In this document: piece after piece, positions 1 through 5,704 of the stretch
How the letters are laid out: every line of letters begins with the position of its first letter
Position numbering within the stretch: position 1 is the first letter of the stretch
Source of the DNA: an uncultured Eubacteriales bacterium
GTDB lineage: Bacteria; Bacillota; Clostridia; Oscillospirales; Acutalibacteraceae
Length of the DNA: 5,727 bases
Direction: 5' to 3'
NCBI GenBank assembly: GCA_900316925.1
Contig: ONEU01000099.1
Span: forward strand, 1 to 5,727
Notes under the pieces: generated by a model
Seen by the model: the letters and a program-made list of their open reading frames with translations, nothing else
Told to the model about the DNA's origin: nothing
Database searches by the model: none
Translations under genes and position numbers: made by a program

Positions 1-15
1 GACGCTGCACGGAAT

Positions 16-36
16 CCTCGTCTGAAAGTCCCTGCA
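16..36. repeat. Repeat block I, left copy (inverted relative to 1597-1617)
   Basis: This stretch (core GAAAGTCCCTGCA) matches the reverse complement of 1597-1617 at 19 of 21 positions by hand alignment. It lies outside block II (97-156), with the same order as in the other copy, so each flank of sleC holds the same two-block element in opposite orientation. The spacer between blocks is 60 bp here and 37 bp in the other copy. Confidence 0.7.
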
Positions 37-37
37 A

Positions 38-56
38 ATCGTTGGTCAACAACGAT
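38..56. other. Small perfect hairpin downstream of sleC
   Basis: ATCGTTG (38-44) pairs with CAACGAT (50-56) around GTCAA. It lies in the spacer between repeat blocks I and II of the left element. Only TTT follows on the minus strand, so it is not a clear terminator. Confidence 0.45.
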
Positions 57-96
57 GAAAAGTTAGTGTATATCGATTACTGCAGGGTTTCTCCCT

Positions 97-156
97 CAGC
101 GAATTTTGGAAAGGGGTTCGGGGAAAACCTTTTTTTCGCCAGAAAAAGGCTTTCCC
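97..156. repeat. Repeat block II, left copy, 60 bp palindromic element
   Basis: It matches the reverse complement of 1500-1559 at about 57 of 60 positions. Internally it can form a long hairpin: arms 120-134 and 143-157 pair over 15 bp with one mismatch, around an 8-nt loop. It lies just downstream of sleC and its sleC-proximal end forms part of the predicted sleC terminator. It looks like a dispersed intergenic palindromic repeat; no transposase gene is present in the window. Confidence 0.85.
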
Positions 157-166
157 CCCGGAAAGC
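143..166 (-). terminator. Rho-independent terminator downstream of sleC
   Basis: Read on the minus strand, 36 nt after the sleC stop, GCTTTCC GGGG GGAAAGC forms a 7-bp stem with a 4-nt loop, followed by C and then TTTTT (complement of 143-147). Part of the stem lies in repeat block II, so this hairpin competes with the longer hairpin of 120-157. The position is right for ending the csp-csp-sleC transcript. Confidence 0.65.
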
Positions 167-201
167 GGCAGGACAAAATGAATCTCCGGGTGTTGCCGGG
201 C

Positions 202-1428
202 TCATCCGTTGACGTTGGTGACGGCGTTAAAAATATCCGAGATACGGTACCAGGTGGGGAAGTTGACGACGCCGGTGACGGGCAGATCGAAAATCTCCTG
301 GAAGGTGCGCACGGATGCGGCGGTGCGTGAACCGAAGATACCGTCCTCCACCAATTTCCGGATGAGAGGGTAGTTATTGGCGATGGCGTTGAGCTGCGAC
401 TGCACGGTGCGCACAGGTTCCCCCTGGGAGCCGATGGTCAGCACCCCCGGAAAGGACAGGGGAATCCCGGATACCTTGCGGGCTTCTTTGAGGACGATAT
501 TATAGCCGTAGTAGGTGCGGAGGATCTGGAGAGCAGTGTAGCCCTGTTCGGCGAGGTTTTTGGAGCCCCATTGACTGAGCCAGCCTTCCCGGACTACCCG
601 GATGCCGTCACTATACTGGGTGAAAAGCGGTTGGTTGATATCCGCGCGTGAAAGGTAGAGCGTGAAGAGCTCATCCACAATATCGGATATCTCCTGGAAG
701 ATATTTCTGCCGTAGGTAAATGCCTGGTCGTAGGCGGTGGAGCTGGTAATGGTGAAGGAATAGCCCTTACTGCGGTACCATTCCGAATAGACGCGGCTCA
801 TGGTAAAGGAGAGGATCACCAGGATATTGGCTTTGAGGGCTTCCTTCGGCCAGCTTGCATAGATTTCGCTGCTGGCAACATTCTTGATATAATCCTTGAA
901 GCCGACGGTGTAATCGGGAGCGGAGCTGTCCTGGGGGACACCGGCGTGAACAACGATAAACTCCGGGATCACCGGTTCGGGGAGAACGGAGAGGTTGGTG
1001 GGGAAAGGGAGACGCTTGAGTTCGGATTCGGGAATTTTGGGCGGAAAGTCACCCCAGAGAGTGGGGTAGGGGATGAACACATTCTCGTAGAGAGGGACGA
1101 GGGAGATATTCTGAATGGCGGCGGTATCGGAGAAGATCTGGACGTTACGGATGACAGCGGGATCGTAGCCGGGCAGTACGGCACGGATATCCACCTGAGA
1201 AAAGGGGCGGGGAGCGGTACTGTCCAGAGCGTAGTCAGAGGGCGGAGCGGGGAGGCGGACAGGGGGAAGCTGACCCTCACGGTTGGTGGTGAGCTCCCGG
1301 AGTGTTTCGCCGCTTTCGCTGTCGGAGATCGTCACGGCGACATTTTCGGCAGGATAGCCGATGTTACTCAGAAAGACATTGACAAGCAGCAGGCCGTAGT
1401 CGGCGGATAAGGTTGTATATTCAATCAT
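202..1428 (-). CDS. sleC: Spore cortex-lytic enzyme SleC (prepro-form)
   Basis: 408 aa. SleC hydrolyses cortex peptidoglycan during germination; the C. difficile enzyme is described as a lytic transglycosylase, and it is stored as a zymogen activated by Csp proteases. Residues about 1-115 form a beta-rich N-terminal region resembling a carboxypeptidase-regulatory-like fold (the pre/pro part), followed by the conserved stretch WGDFPPKIPESELK (125-138). Residues about 155-325 are a SpoIID-like catalytic domain: the segment YIKNVASSEIYASWP (180-194) aligns with the SpoIID motif holding its catalytic Glu, making Glu188 the likely acid. Residues about 330-395 are a peptidoglycan-binding type 1 domain (GEPVRTVQSQLN, DGIFGSRTAASVRTFQ). 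By analogy with C. perfringens the pro/mature junction probably lies near residues 140-155 (inference). The ATG at 1428 is chosen because AAGGAG sits 6 nt upstream; an in-frame GTG at 1446 would lie upstream of that RBS. Length and domain order match known SleC proteins, and there is no signal peptide. It is the last gene of the csp-csp-sleC set. Confidence 0.93.
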   Translation of the reverse strand: MIEYTTLSADYGLLLVNVFLSNIGYPAENVAVTISDSESGETLRELTTNREGQLPPVRLPAPPSDYALDSTAPRPFSQVDIRAVLPGYDPAVIRNVQIFSDTAAIQNISLVPLYENVFIPYPTLWGDFPPKIPESELKRLPFPTNLSVLPEPVIPEFIVVHAGVPQDSSAPDYTVGFKDYIKNVASSEIYASWPKEALKANILVILSFTMSRVYSEWYRSKGYSFTITSSTAYDQAFTYGRNIFQEISDIVDELFTLYLSRADINQPLFTQYSDGIRVVREGWLSQWGSKNLAEQGYTALQILRTYYGYNIVLKEARKVSGIPLSFPGVLTIGSQGEPVRTVQSQLNAIANNYPLIRKLVEDGIFGSRTAASVRTFQEIFDLPVTGVVNFPTWYRISDIFNAVTNVNG

Positions 1429-1434
1429 AACAGT

Positions 1435-1440
1435 CTCCTT
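1435..1440 (-). promoter_or_regulatory. Ribosome binding site of sleC
   Basis: On the minus strand the sequence reads AAGGAG, then 6 nt (ACTGTT), then ATG at 1428. This decides the start in favour of ATG 1428 (MIEYTTLS) over the in-frame GTG at 1446. Confidence 0.85.
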
Positions 1441-1479
1441 CAGCACAGTATCGGCGCACCCGAAATCACGGAAATCTGT

Positions 1480-1513
1480 TTTTCCCTGCCAGTTCCCCAG
1501 GGAAAACCTTTTT
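1480..1513 (+). terminator. Terminator-like hairpin on the plus strand, upstream of sleC
   Basis: On the plus strand TTTTCCCTG (1480-1488) pairs with CAGGGAAAA (1498-1506) around a 9-nt loop, followed by CC and TTTTT (1509-1513). It faces away from sleC on the antisense side and overlaps repeat block II, in the same relative place as the sleC terminator overlaps the other copy. No plus-strand gene precedes it, so if it works it would stop antisense transcripts across sleC. The stem is rather AT-rich. Confidence 0.4.
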
Positions 1514-1559
1514 CTGGCGAAAAAAAGGTTTTCCCCGGACCCCTTTCCAACATTCGCTG
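1500..1559. repeat. Repeat block II, right copy, 60 bp palindromic element
   Basis: This is the inverted partner of 97-156, located between csp gene 2 and sleC. It forms a perfect 14-bp hairpin: GGGAAAACCTTTTT (1500-1513) pairs with 1522-1535 around an 8-nt loop. Together with 97-156 it brackets sleC. A csp gene 2 transcript reading through to sleC would contain this hairpin. Confidence 0.85.
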
Positions 1560-1596
1560 CGGAACAAGCCTTGCAGCAAGCCGGTGACGAAGAAGA

Positions 1597-1617
1597 TGCA
1601 GGGACTTTCGGACAAGG
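1597..1617. repeat. Repeat block I, right copy (inverted relative to 16-36)
   Basis: It contains TGCAGGGACTTTC and matches the reverse complement of 16-36 at 19 of 21 positions. It lies outside block II, so the whole intergenic element spans roughly 1500-1617 on this side and 16-156 on the other. Confidence 0.7.
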
Positions 1618-1739
1618 TTTTTTCGGAATTGATTTCCGAGACCCCGAATGATCGTAAAAAAGAAGTTGTTTTGTCGGACTGACGCGGCGCTATGATGGTG
1701 AGGGCAGAGCTTCCGGCGTCCGCAGACGGCGAAACCCTT

Positions 1740-3452
1740 TTAACTGCCCGAAGACGGAGAGTCGCGTAAAGAGAGAAAGGAATTGTAGAGGTTGAGCTTG
1801 CCGTAGCCCCACTGGATGTTGGGATAGGTCATGGAGGGGTCACGGGTGCAGCCGCTGATGAGCAGGGATTTGATGAGATCACCGTTGATGGTGGGCATGT
1901 TGCGCTGGAGGATGCCCCATTCCAGCAGGAGGGCGGCAGCACCGGCAGTAATGGCGGCGGCAGCACTGGTGCCGGTCATGGTGCCGTAGCCGGTGGGATA
2001 GATTCCCCGGACGTCAACACCGGGGGCAGCCAGATCGGGTGCCATGCGGGGCAAACGGGTGGGTCCCCAGGAGGAGGATACCGACAGACTGCCGTCGGCA
2101 GCGTTGTAGGCGCCCACGGTGATGGAACGCATGGCGGCTGCCGGATAGACGATGGTGTACTCCGGCACGGGACGCAGAAATTCTACCCGGCTGTTGACCT
2201 GACCCGTGATGGGCAGCCAGGCAAAGTATTGACCGTCTACCACGGCGTCGGCGTAGAGTCGGATGTTCCAGATGCCTTCGGTGGCGTTCTGAAAACCGAC
2301 GATCATATTATTGTTGATATCCTTGAAATAGCGGACAAAAACGACGGTATCCTCCAGAACCAGCTTCTCGCTGTATTCCAGACCGGAGCGGAAGGGAATC
2401 CTCGGGATGACCTCGCCGGTGGGGGAGATCACTCCCAAAGAGAGCTTGTCAAACGCGGGACCGAAGAGGATGACCGAAAAGGATACGCCCTGCTGCCCCA
2501 CCTTGATACCCACGTCCTGCGTACTGCCGGAGGAGAGCTTTCCCTGGGTGTGGTGGCGGGCGTTGGCTTCATTGCCGGCGGCGGTGACAAAGGCTACTCC
2601 GGGGCGCTGGGAGACAAACGAAATGTAATCCTCAAACAACGTGTTGCCGTCGTGGGCGCTGGTGTTGGAGCCCATGCCGATACAGATCACCACCGGCATA
2701 CTGTACTGCGCCGAGCGGTCGAGAATATACTTGATTCCCAGCAGATAGTCGGAGGATTCATACAGATTGGGATCGTCGGGGGAGAGCAGGTAGCGGTCAA
2801 TATAATAATTCCTTGCCCGGCGGAGCTTCACACAGACCAGATTTGCTTTGGGGGCGGCGCCGATGTAATCACCGGTCTCGTTGGCGGCGGCAACAGACGC
2901 TAAAAAGGTGCCGTGGCCGTCTTCGTCCATGCTGGGCACGACTTCAAAGGGACGCTCCGAACGCAGTGCTTCATTGATCTGTTCCCGGCTGTAATCGGAA
3001 CCGAAGTAGATACCGGTGCTGCGGCTGCCGTCGATGGTCTGATCCCAGAGATTGAGGATTTTGGAAGAGCCGTCCTCAAACCGGAAGGCAGGCTTGGTGA
3101 AGTCGATGCCGGTGTCGATGATTCCCACGATCACGCCTCTGCCGGACAGACCGAGAAAGGGTTGGTTGAGCACCTGGGTAATGCCGCTGCGGTCATTGCC
3201 GGTGCTGTCCAGCGGGGAGAGAATCTTGGGATAGAAAGAAAGAAAATCACTGCCCAGTTCCATGAGCAGTCCCTGGATGTATTTTTCGTTAGTATAGACG
3301 ATGATGTAGTTATTGGCAAGCTCCGTGCCGAAGTGGAGATAGGGCTTATCACGGGCATATTCCCGGAACCGGGCAGTATTGATGACCTGAAAGTCAACGG
3401 TGGTAGGCAGTTTTACATACTCCTCCAATGGCAGCAGATCTTCTTCTTCCAT
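1740..3452 (-). CDS. Csp-family subtilisin-like germination protease (csp gene 2)
   Basis: 570 aa, S8 (subtilase) peptidase of the clostridial Csp group, which activates pro-SleC during germination. Residues about 1-95 look like the Csp prodomain. The catalytic Asp is Asp113 (GIIDTGID), the His is His180 (DEDGHGTF), the oxyanion Asn is Asn294 (TAAGNE) and the nucleophile is Ser496 (MTGTSAAAA), so the protease should be active. Residues about 305-440, between the oxyanion Asn and the Ser, form a beta-rich insertion matching the jelly-roll domain of C. perfringens CspB. The protein ends with the Csp-type stretch YPNIQWGYGKLNLYN. Total length is close to that of CspB. There is no signal peptide or membrane segment. 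The start ATG has a GAAAGGGG Shine-Dalgarno 5 nt upstream. sleC follows after 311 bp, and another csp gene precedes it by 401 bp. Whether it corresponds to CspA, CspB or CspC cannot be settled by eye. Confidence 0.93.
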   Translation of the reverse strand: MEEEDLLPLEEYVKLPTTVDFQVINTARFREYARDKPYLHFGTELANNYIIVYTNEKYIQGLLMELGSDFLSFYPKILSPLDSTGNDRSGITQVLNQPFLGLSGRGVIVGIIDTGIDFTKPAFRFEDGSSKILNLWDQTIDGSRSTGIYFGSDYSREQINEALRSERPFEVVPSMDEDGHGTFLASVAAANETGDYIGAAPKANLVCVKLRRARNYYIDRYLLSPDDPNLYESSDYLLGIKYILDRSAQYSMPVVICIGMGSNTSAHDGNTLFEDYISFVSQRPGVAFVTAAGNEANARHHTQGKLSSGSTQDVGIKVGQQGVSFSVILFGPAFDKLSLGVISPTGEVIPRIPFRSGLEYSEKLVLEDTVVFVRYFKDINNNMIVGFQNATEGIWNIRLYADAVVDGQYFAWLPITGQVNSRVEFLRPVPEYTIVYPAAAMRSITVGAYNAADGSLSVSSSWGPTRLPRMAPDLAAPGVDVRGIYPTGYGTMTGTSAAAAITAGAAALLLEWGILQRNMPTINGDLIKSLLISGCTRDPSMTYPNIQWGYGKLNLYNSFLSLRDSPSSGS

Positions 3453-3457
3453 CTGAA

Positions 3458-3465
3458 CCCCTTTC
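3458..3465 (-). promoter_or_regulatory. Ribosome binding site of csp gene 2
   Basis: The minus strand reads GAAAGGGG, then 5 nt (TTCAG), then ATG at 3452. It is a serviceable Shine-Dalgarno and supports this start codon. Confidence 0.65.
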
Positions 3466-3572
3466 TTCCGTGCGACAGTGCACTATTCAGACAAAACCTA
3501 CGGCTACCATCCCTGCGGCTGACTGACCCCAAAAACCCGAAAGAATTGTAGTCCTCTGCAACAGTTATGCAA

Positions 3573-3601
3573 CAGGCACGGGTACTTGAATAGAAAACGG
3601 A
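3573..3601. repeat. Direct repeat R, copy 1
   Basis: 29 bp identical to 3710-3738 (begins CAGGCACGGGTACTTGAATA). Similarity continues ungapped to 3633 against 3770, weak in the middle and ending in a shared CAGCCGGCAAGC, for about 52 of 61 matches overall. It lies 121 bp upstream of the csp gene 2 start. Confidence 0.95.
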
Positions 3602-3615
3602 ACCTGAAATAACTC

Positions 3616-3639
3616 AAAAATCAGCCGGCAAGCTGCCGG
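3616..3639 (-). terminator. Possible terminator after csp gene 1
   Basis: On the minus strand CCGGCA GCT TGCCGG forms a perfect 6-bp GC-rich stem with a 3-nt loop (3625-3639), followed by CTGA and TTTTT (complement of 3616-3620). It lies 215 bp past the csp gene 1 stop and upstream of csp gene 2, so it could separate or attenuate the two transcripts. The distance from stem to T-tract is slightly long and the stem overlaps the end of repeat R copy 1. Confidence 0.4.
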
Positions 3640-3709
3640 TCCCAATTTACCAACGACTGATTGAACTTTTATCGTCCGACATTCAATCTCGTTTACAACT
3701 GAAATAAAG

Positions 3710-3738
3710 CAGGCACGGGTACTTGAATAGAAAACGGA
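3710..3738. repeat. Direct repeat R, copy 2
   Basis: Identical over 29 bp to copy 1, offset by 137 bp. The bases before it (TTTACAACTGAAATAA) also resemble those before copy 3 (TTTACAACTGCAATAA), so the repeat unit extends to the left of the identical core. Confidence 0.95.
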
Positions 3739-3769
3739 GTCTAAAACTATTGAAATAACAGCCGGCAAG

Positions 3770-3786
3770 CGCCCCGTCAAGGGGCG
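3770..3786. other. GC-rich hairpin downstream of csp gene 1
   Basis: CGCCCC (3770-3775) pairs perfectly with GGGGCG (3781-3786) around a 5-nt loop. On the minus strand no T-run follows directly, only a T-rich stretch further on, so it is at most a weak terminator or a transcript-stabilising stem. A second small stem (CGGCG with CGCCG, 3810-3824) lies nearby. Confidence 0.5.
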
Positions 3787-3853
3787 TGGCGGCGGACAGA
3801 GAAAATAATCGGCGCAAGCCGCCGTGCCGGATGTGAGCGACACAGCAGTTTCG

Positions 3854-5539
3854 TCATAAACGTACAGAGTGAGCGTCAGCGAACGGCAGCGTGACAAGGG
3901 AGCGCAGGCTCTGCGCCAGGCTCTGCGCCAGGCTCTGCGCCAGGCTCTGCGCCAGGCATAATCTGCCGTATCCGAAGGTGGCGTTGGGGTATCGAAAGCC
4001 CGGCGTTCGGGTTGCGCCCAGACGTAAATATGCCCGAATACGCTCTCCGTACAGGTACGGCGCATTGCCGTTGATGATCCCCCATTGCATGATGACCGCC
4101 GCCGATCCCGTTACAAACGGCGCCGCAAAGCTCGTCCCCGTTACGCTGTCATAGCCTCCGCCTGGTCCCGGTGCCAGGATATTCACCGCCGGCGCCGCTA
4201 TGTCCGGCATGAACAGCGTGTTCGTCTCACTTCCCGCTCCCGAAAAATCCGCAATGCTCCCCAGCCGGTCATTGTACCCCGATACCCGTATCACCTTGTC
4301 CGCTCCTGCCGGCAGCGTCATGGTGTTATACAGCGACGGCTCTGTAAAATACGTCTGATTCCCCGCTTCCTCCAGCGTGGGAAGCCACACCGCTATCCGT
4401 CCGTCTACGATCTCCCCCGGCACCAGCCGCAGCCGCCACAGTCCCGCCGGTATCACCCCGCTGTCACTGCGGACGTTGAAAAATACCTCCTGGTCGATGG
4501 AGTACCGGCTGGGCTGTCCGTACAGCACCGTCAGCACCAGATTGCCCCGCCGCACGGTTTTCTGCGGACTTTCCAGGTTCACTACCCCGGATGAAAAGCC
4601 GTCCGGGAAAATCAGCTCTACCCCGAAGCTGTCCGTGAAGTTCTTCCAGAGCGACAGGTAGAACCGTTCCAGTCCCGGTGCCGTGAAGAACCCGATCTCC
4701 TTCGGCGTGAAGGCTTCCACCGTGCCGCTGTAATGGTGACCGGCACTCCCCTCGTTGCCGGTGGGGACGACGATGGACAGCTTCCACTCATCCGCCATGT
4801 CCGTGAGGAACTGCTCAAACAGGGAATTGCCCTTGTGGGAGCCGTTGTTCATGCCAAAGCTCAGGTTCACGGCGGCGGGGAGCTTCAACTCCCTTGCCTT
4901 ATCCACCGTATACTTTACCGCCCGCATCAGCTCGGTGGTCAGCGCAAAGCTGTCCGCACCGCCCCTGCCCACCTTTACCACCAGCAGGGAGGCTTCCGGT
5001 GCCGTGCCGGTATTCCTGCCGGAGGATGCGCGGCCGTTTCCCGCTGCAATGCCCGCCACCGCCGTGCCGTGACCGTTCCAGTCCCGTGAGGGAACCACCG
5101 TGTAGGGGTCGGGCTGGGACAGCGCGGCGTTCAGCTCCGACTGTGTGTATTCCGTCCCCTCACGGAAGCCCCGGGGCGGATTGCCGGCAATGGTCTGATC
5201 CCACAGGTACAGGATACGACTGCTGCCGTCTTCATTGCGGAAATCCGGATGGGTGTAGTCGATCCCGGAGTCAATCACCGCCACAATCACCCCACGTCCG
5301 GTCAGCCCCAGCTCATTCTGCACCGGTCGGATACAGGAGGATGTGAGCTGAAAGCTCGTGGCAAGATAGAACTGCTTGGGCAGCTCAATGTCTTCGATCT
5401 CGGTGAGGGGCTGCAGGAGAGGAAGATTCTCCGCCGGCAGCTCCAGAATGGCATAGTCCTGCGACAGCAGCTCCGCCTGTGCACCGACGGACGCCGCCGC
5501 CGAAAAGATATCCCCGTTGAACTTGACGATGATTTCCAT
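3854..5539 (-). CDS. Csp-family subtilisin-like germination protease (csp gene 1)
   Basis: 561 aa, S8 subtilase of the Csp group, paralogous to the next gene. A short prodomain spans about residues 1-75 (MEIIVKFNGDIFSAAASV). The triad is complete: Asp90 (AVIDSGIDYTHPDF), His157 (DWNGHGTAVAG) and Ser470 (VTGTSFAAPF), with oxyanion Asn262 (PTGNEG). Residues about 273-415 are the beta-rich jelly-roll insertion typical of Csp proteases. The Csp C-terminal signature YPNATFGYGRLCL (518-530 region) is followed, unusually, by four AQSL repeats (about 530-545) and a 16-residue tail RSLVTLPFADAHSVRL, where the paralogue simply ends after a short tail. The start is ATG 5539, with AGGAGG 7 nt upstream; the frame stays open upstream to a TTG at 5671, but that has no comparable RBS. 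Codon choice in the 3' half (many ACG, GCG, CGG, GGG) differs from the C-ending codons of csp gene 2 and sleC. It probably acts on pro-SleC or on the partner Csp (inference). Confidence 0.92.
   Translation of the reverse strand: MEIIVKFNGDIFSAAASVGAQAELLSQDYAILELPAENLPLLQPLTEIEDIELPKQFYLATSFQLTSSCIRPVQNELGLTGRGVIVAVIDSGIDYTHPDFRNEDGSSRILYLWDQTIAGNPPRGFREGTEYTQSELNAALSQPDPYTVVPSRDWNGHGTAVAGIAAGNGRASSGRNTGTAPEASLLVVKVGRGGADSFALTTELMRAVKYTVDKARELKLPAAVNLSFGMNNGSHKGNSLFEQFLTDMADEWKLSIVVPTGNEGSAGHHYSGTVEAFTPKEIGFFTAPGLERFYLSLWKNFTDSFGVELIFPDGFSSGVVNLESPQKTVRRGNLVLTVLYGQPSRYSIDQEVFFNVRSDSGVIPAGLWRLRLVPGEIVDGRIAVWLPTLEEAGNQTYFTEPSLYNTMTLPAGADKVIRVSGYNDRLGSIADFSGAGSETNTLFMPDIAAPAVNILAPGPGGGYDSVTGTSFAAPFVTGSAAVIMQWGIINGNAPYLYGERIRAYLRLGATRTPGFRYPNATFGYGRLCLAQSLAQSLAQSLAQSLRSLVTLPFADAHSVRL
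3905..3957. repeat. 12-bp tandem repeat (4.4 copies) inside the 3' end of csp gene 1
   Basis: Four perfect copies of CAGGCTCTGCGC (plus-strand sense) lie at 3905-3916, 3917-3928, 3929-3940 and 3941-3952, with a partial CAGGC to 3957. On the coding strand each copy is GCG CAG AGC CTG, giving AQSL. Because the unit is 12 bp, changes in copy number keep the reading frame and only lengthen or shorten the protein. Absence of any divergence between copies suggests recent expansion, probably by slippage. Confidence 0.97.
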
Positions 5540-5546
5540 ACAGCCG

Positions 5547-5552
5547 CCTCCT
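5547..5552 (-). promoter_or_regulatory. Ribosome binding site of csp gene 1
   Basis: The minus strand carries a consensus AGGAGG, 7 nt (CGGCTGT) before the ATG at 5539. It fixes the start and argues against the 44-codon in-frame extension to the TTG at 5671. Confidence 0.88.
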
Positions 5553-5704
5553 GCTGTATTTCTATTCACCCGATCATCCCGATATTCATAATAGTCGAAT
5601 GTGTTTTTATCGTTAGAGTTAAACCCGGAAACGCTGTCCTCGTCTGCAACGGCAAATGCTTTCGTCTGCAACTGTAAGTGTCCTCATTTACAACTGCAAT
5701 AAGT

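Larger units (their letters stand above)
1429..1739. other. 311-bp intergenic region between csp gene 2 and sleC
   Basis: No credible gene is visible. It holds the sleC RBS, a plus-strand terminator-like hairpin (1480-1513), repeat blocks II (1500-1559) and I (1597-1617), and a small hairpin at 1623-1639 (TCGGAA pairing with TTCCGA) with no T-tract behind it on either strand. I found no clear terminator for csp gene 2 on the minus strand, so read-through into sleC is possible; I also found no convincing sigma-factor promoter for sleC. Confidence 0.7.
3453..3853. other. 401-bp intergenic region between the two csp genes
   Basis: No credible gene is visible. The region contains two copies of direct repeat R (3573-3601 and 3710-3738), three hairpins (3625-3639, 3770-3786, 3810-3824), the csp gene 2 leader and its RBS. 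Its mix of AT-rich stretches and GC-rich stems contrasts with the evenly GC-rich coding regions. I could not recognise a convincing promoter for csp gene 2. Confidence 0.7.

Noticed and set aside
97..1559. Insertion sequence or transposon carrying sleC
   Set aside because: There is no transposase, no target-site duplication I can see, and sleC sits in its normal csp neighbourhood; kept only as a question about the inverted repeats.
1623..1639. Terminator of csp gene 2
   Set aside because: The TCGGAA/TTCCGA hairpin has no T-tract following it on the minus strand.
2229..2903. Long plus-strand open frame opposite csp gene 2
   Set aside because: It lies wholly antisense to a clear protease gene, resembles no known family, and is the expected shadow of GC-rich codons.
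3905..3957. CRISPR-like array
   Set aside because: The units are 12 bp and abut directly with no spacers, so this is a tandem repeat.
3565..4065. Minus-strand open frame with WRRA repeats through the minisatellite and intergenic region
   Set aside because: The WRRA repeat is just the 12-bp unit read in another frame; the start lies inside csp gene 1 and the product has no recognisable domain.
5560..5588. TGAATA at 5583-5588 with a weak downstream -10 as a sporulation promoter for csp gene 1
   Set aside because: The -10 is poor and transcription would start at or inside the Shine-Dalgarno, leaving almost no leader.
5540..5671. N-terminal extension of csp gene 1 by 44 codons to a TTG start
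   Set aside because: The frame is open, but the TTG lacks a good RBS, the extension is low-complexity and polar, and ATG 5539 has a consensus AGGAGG at proper spacing with a Csp-like N terminus.
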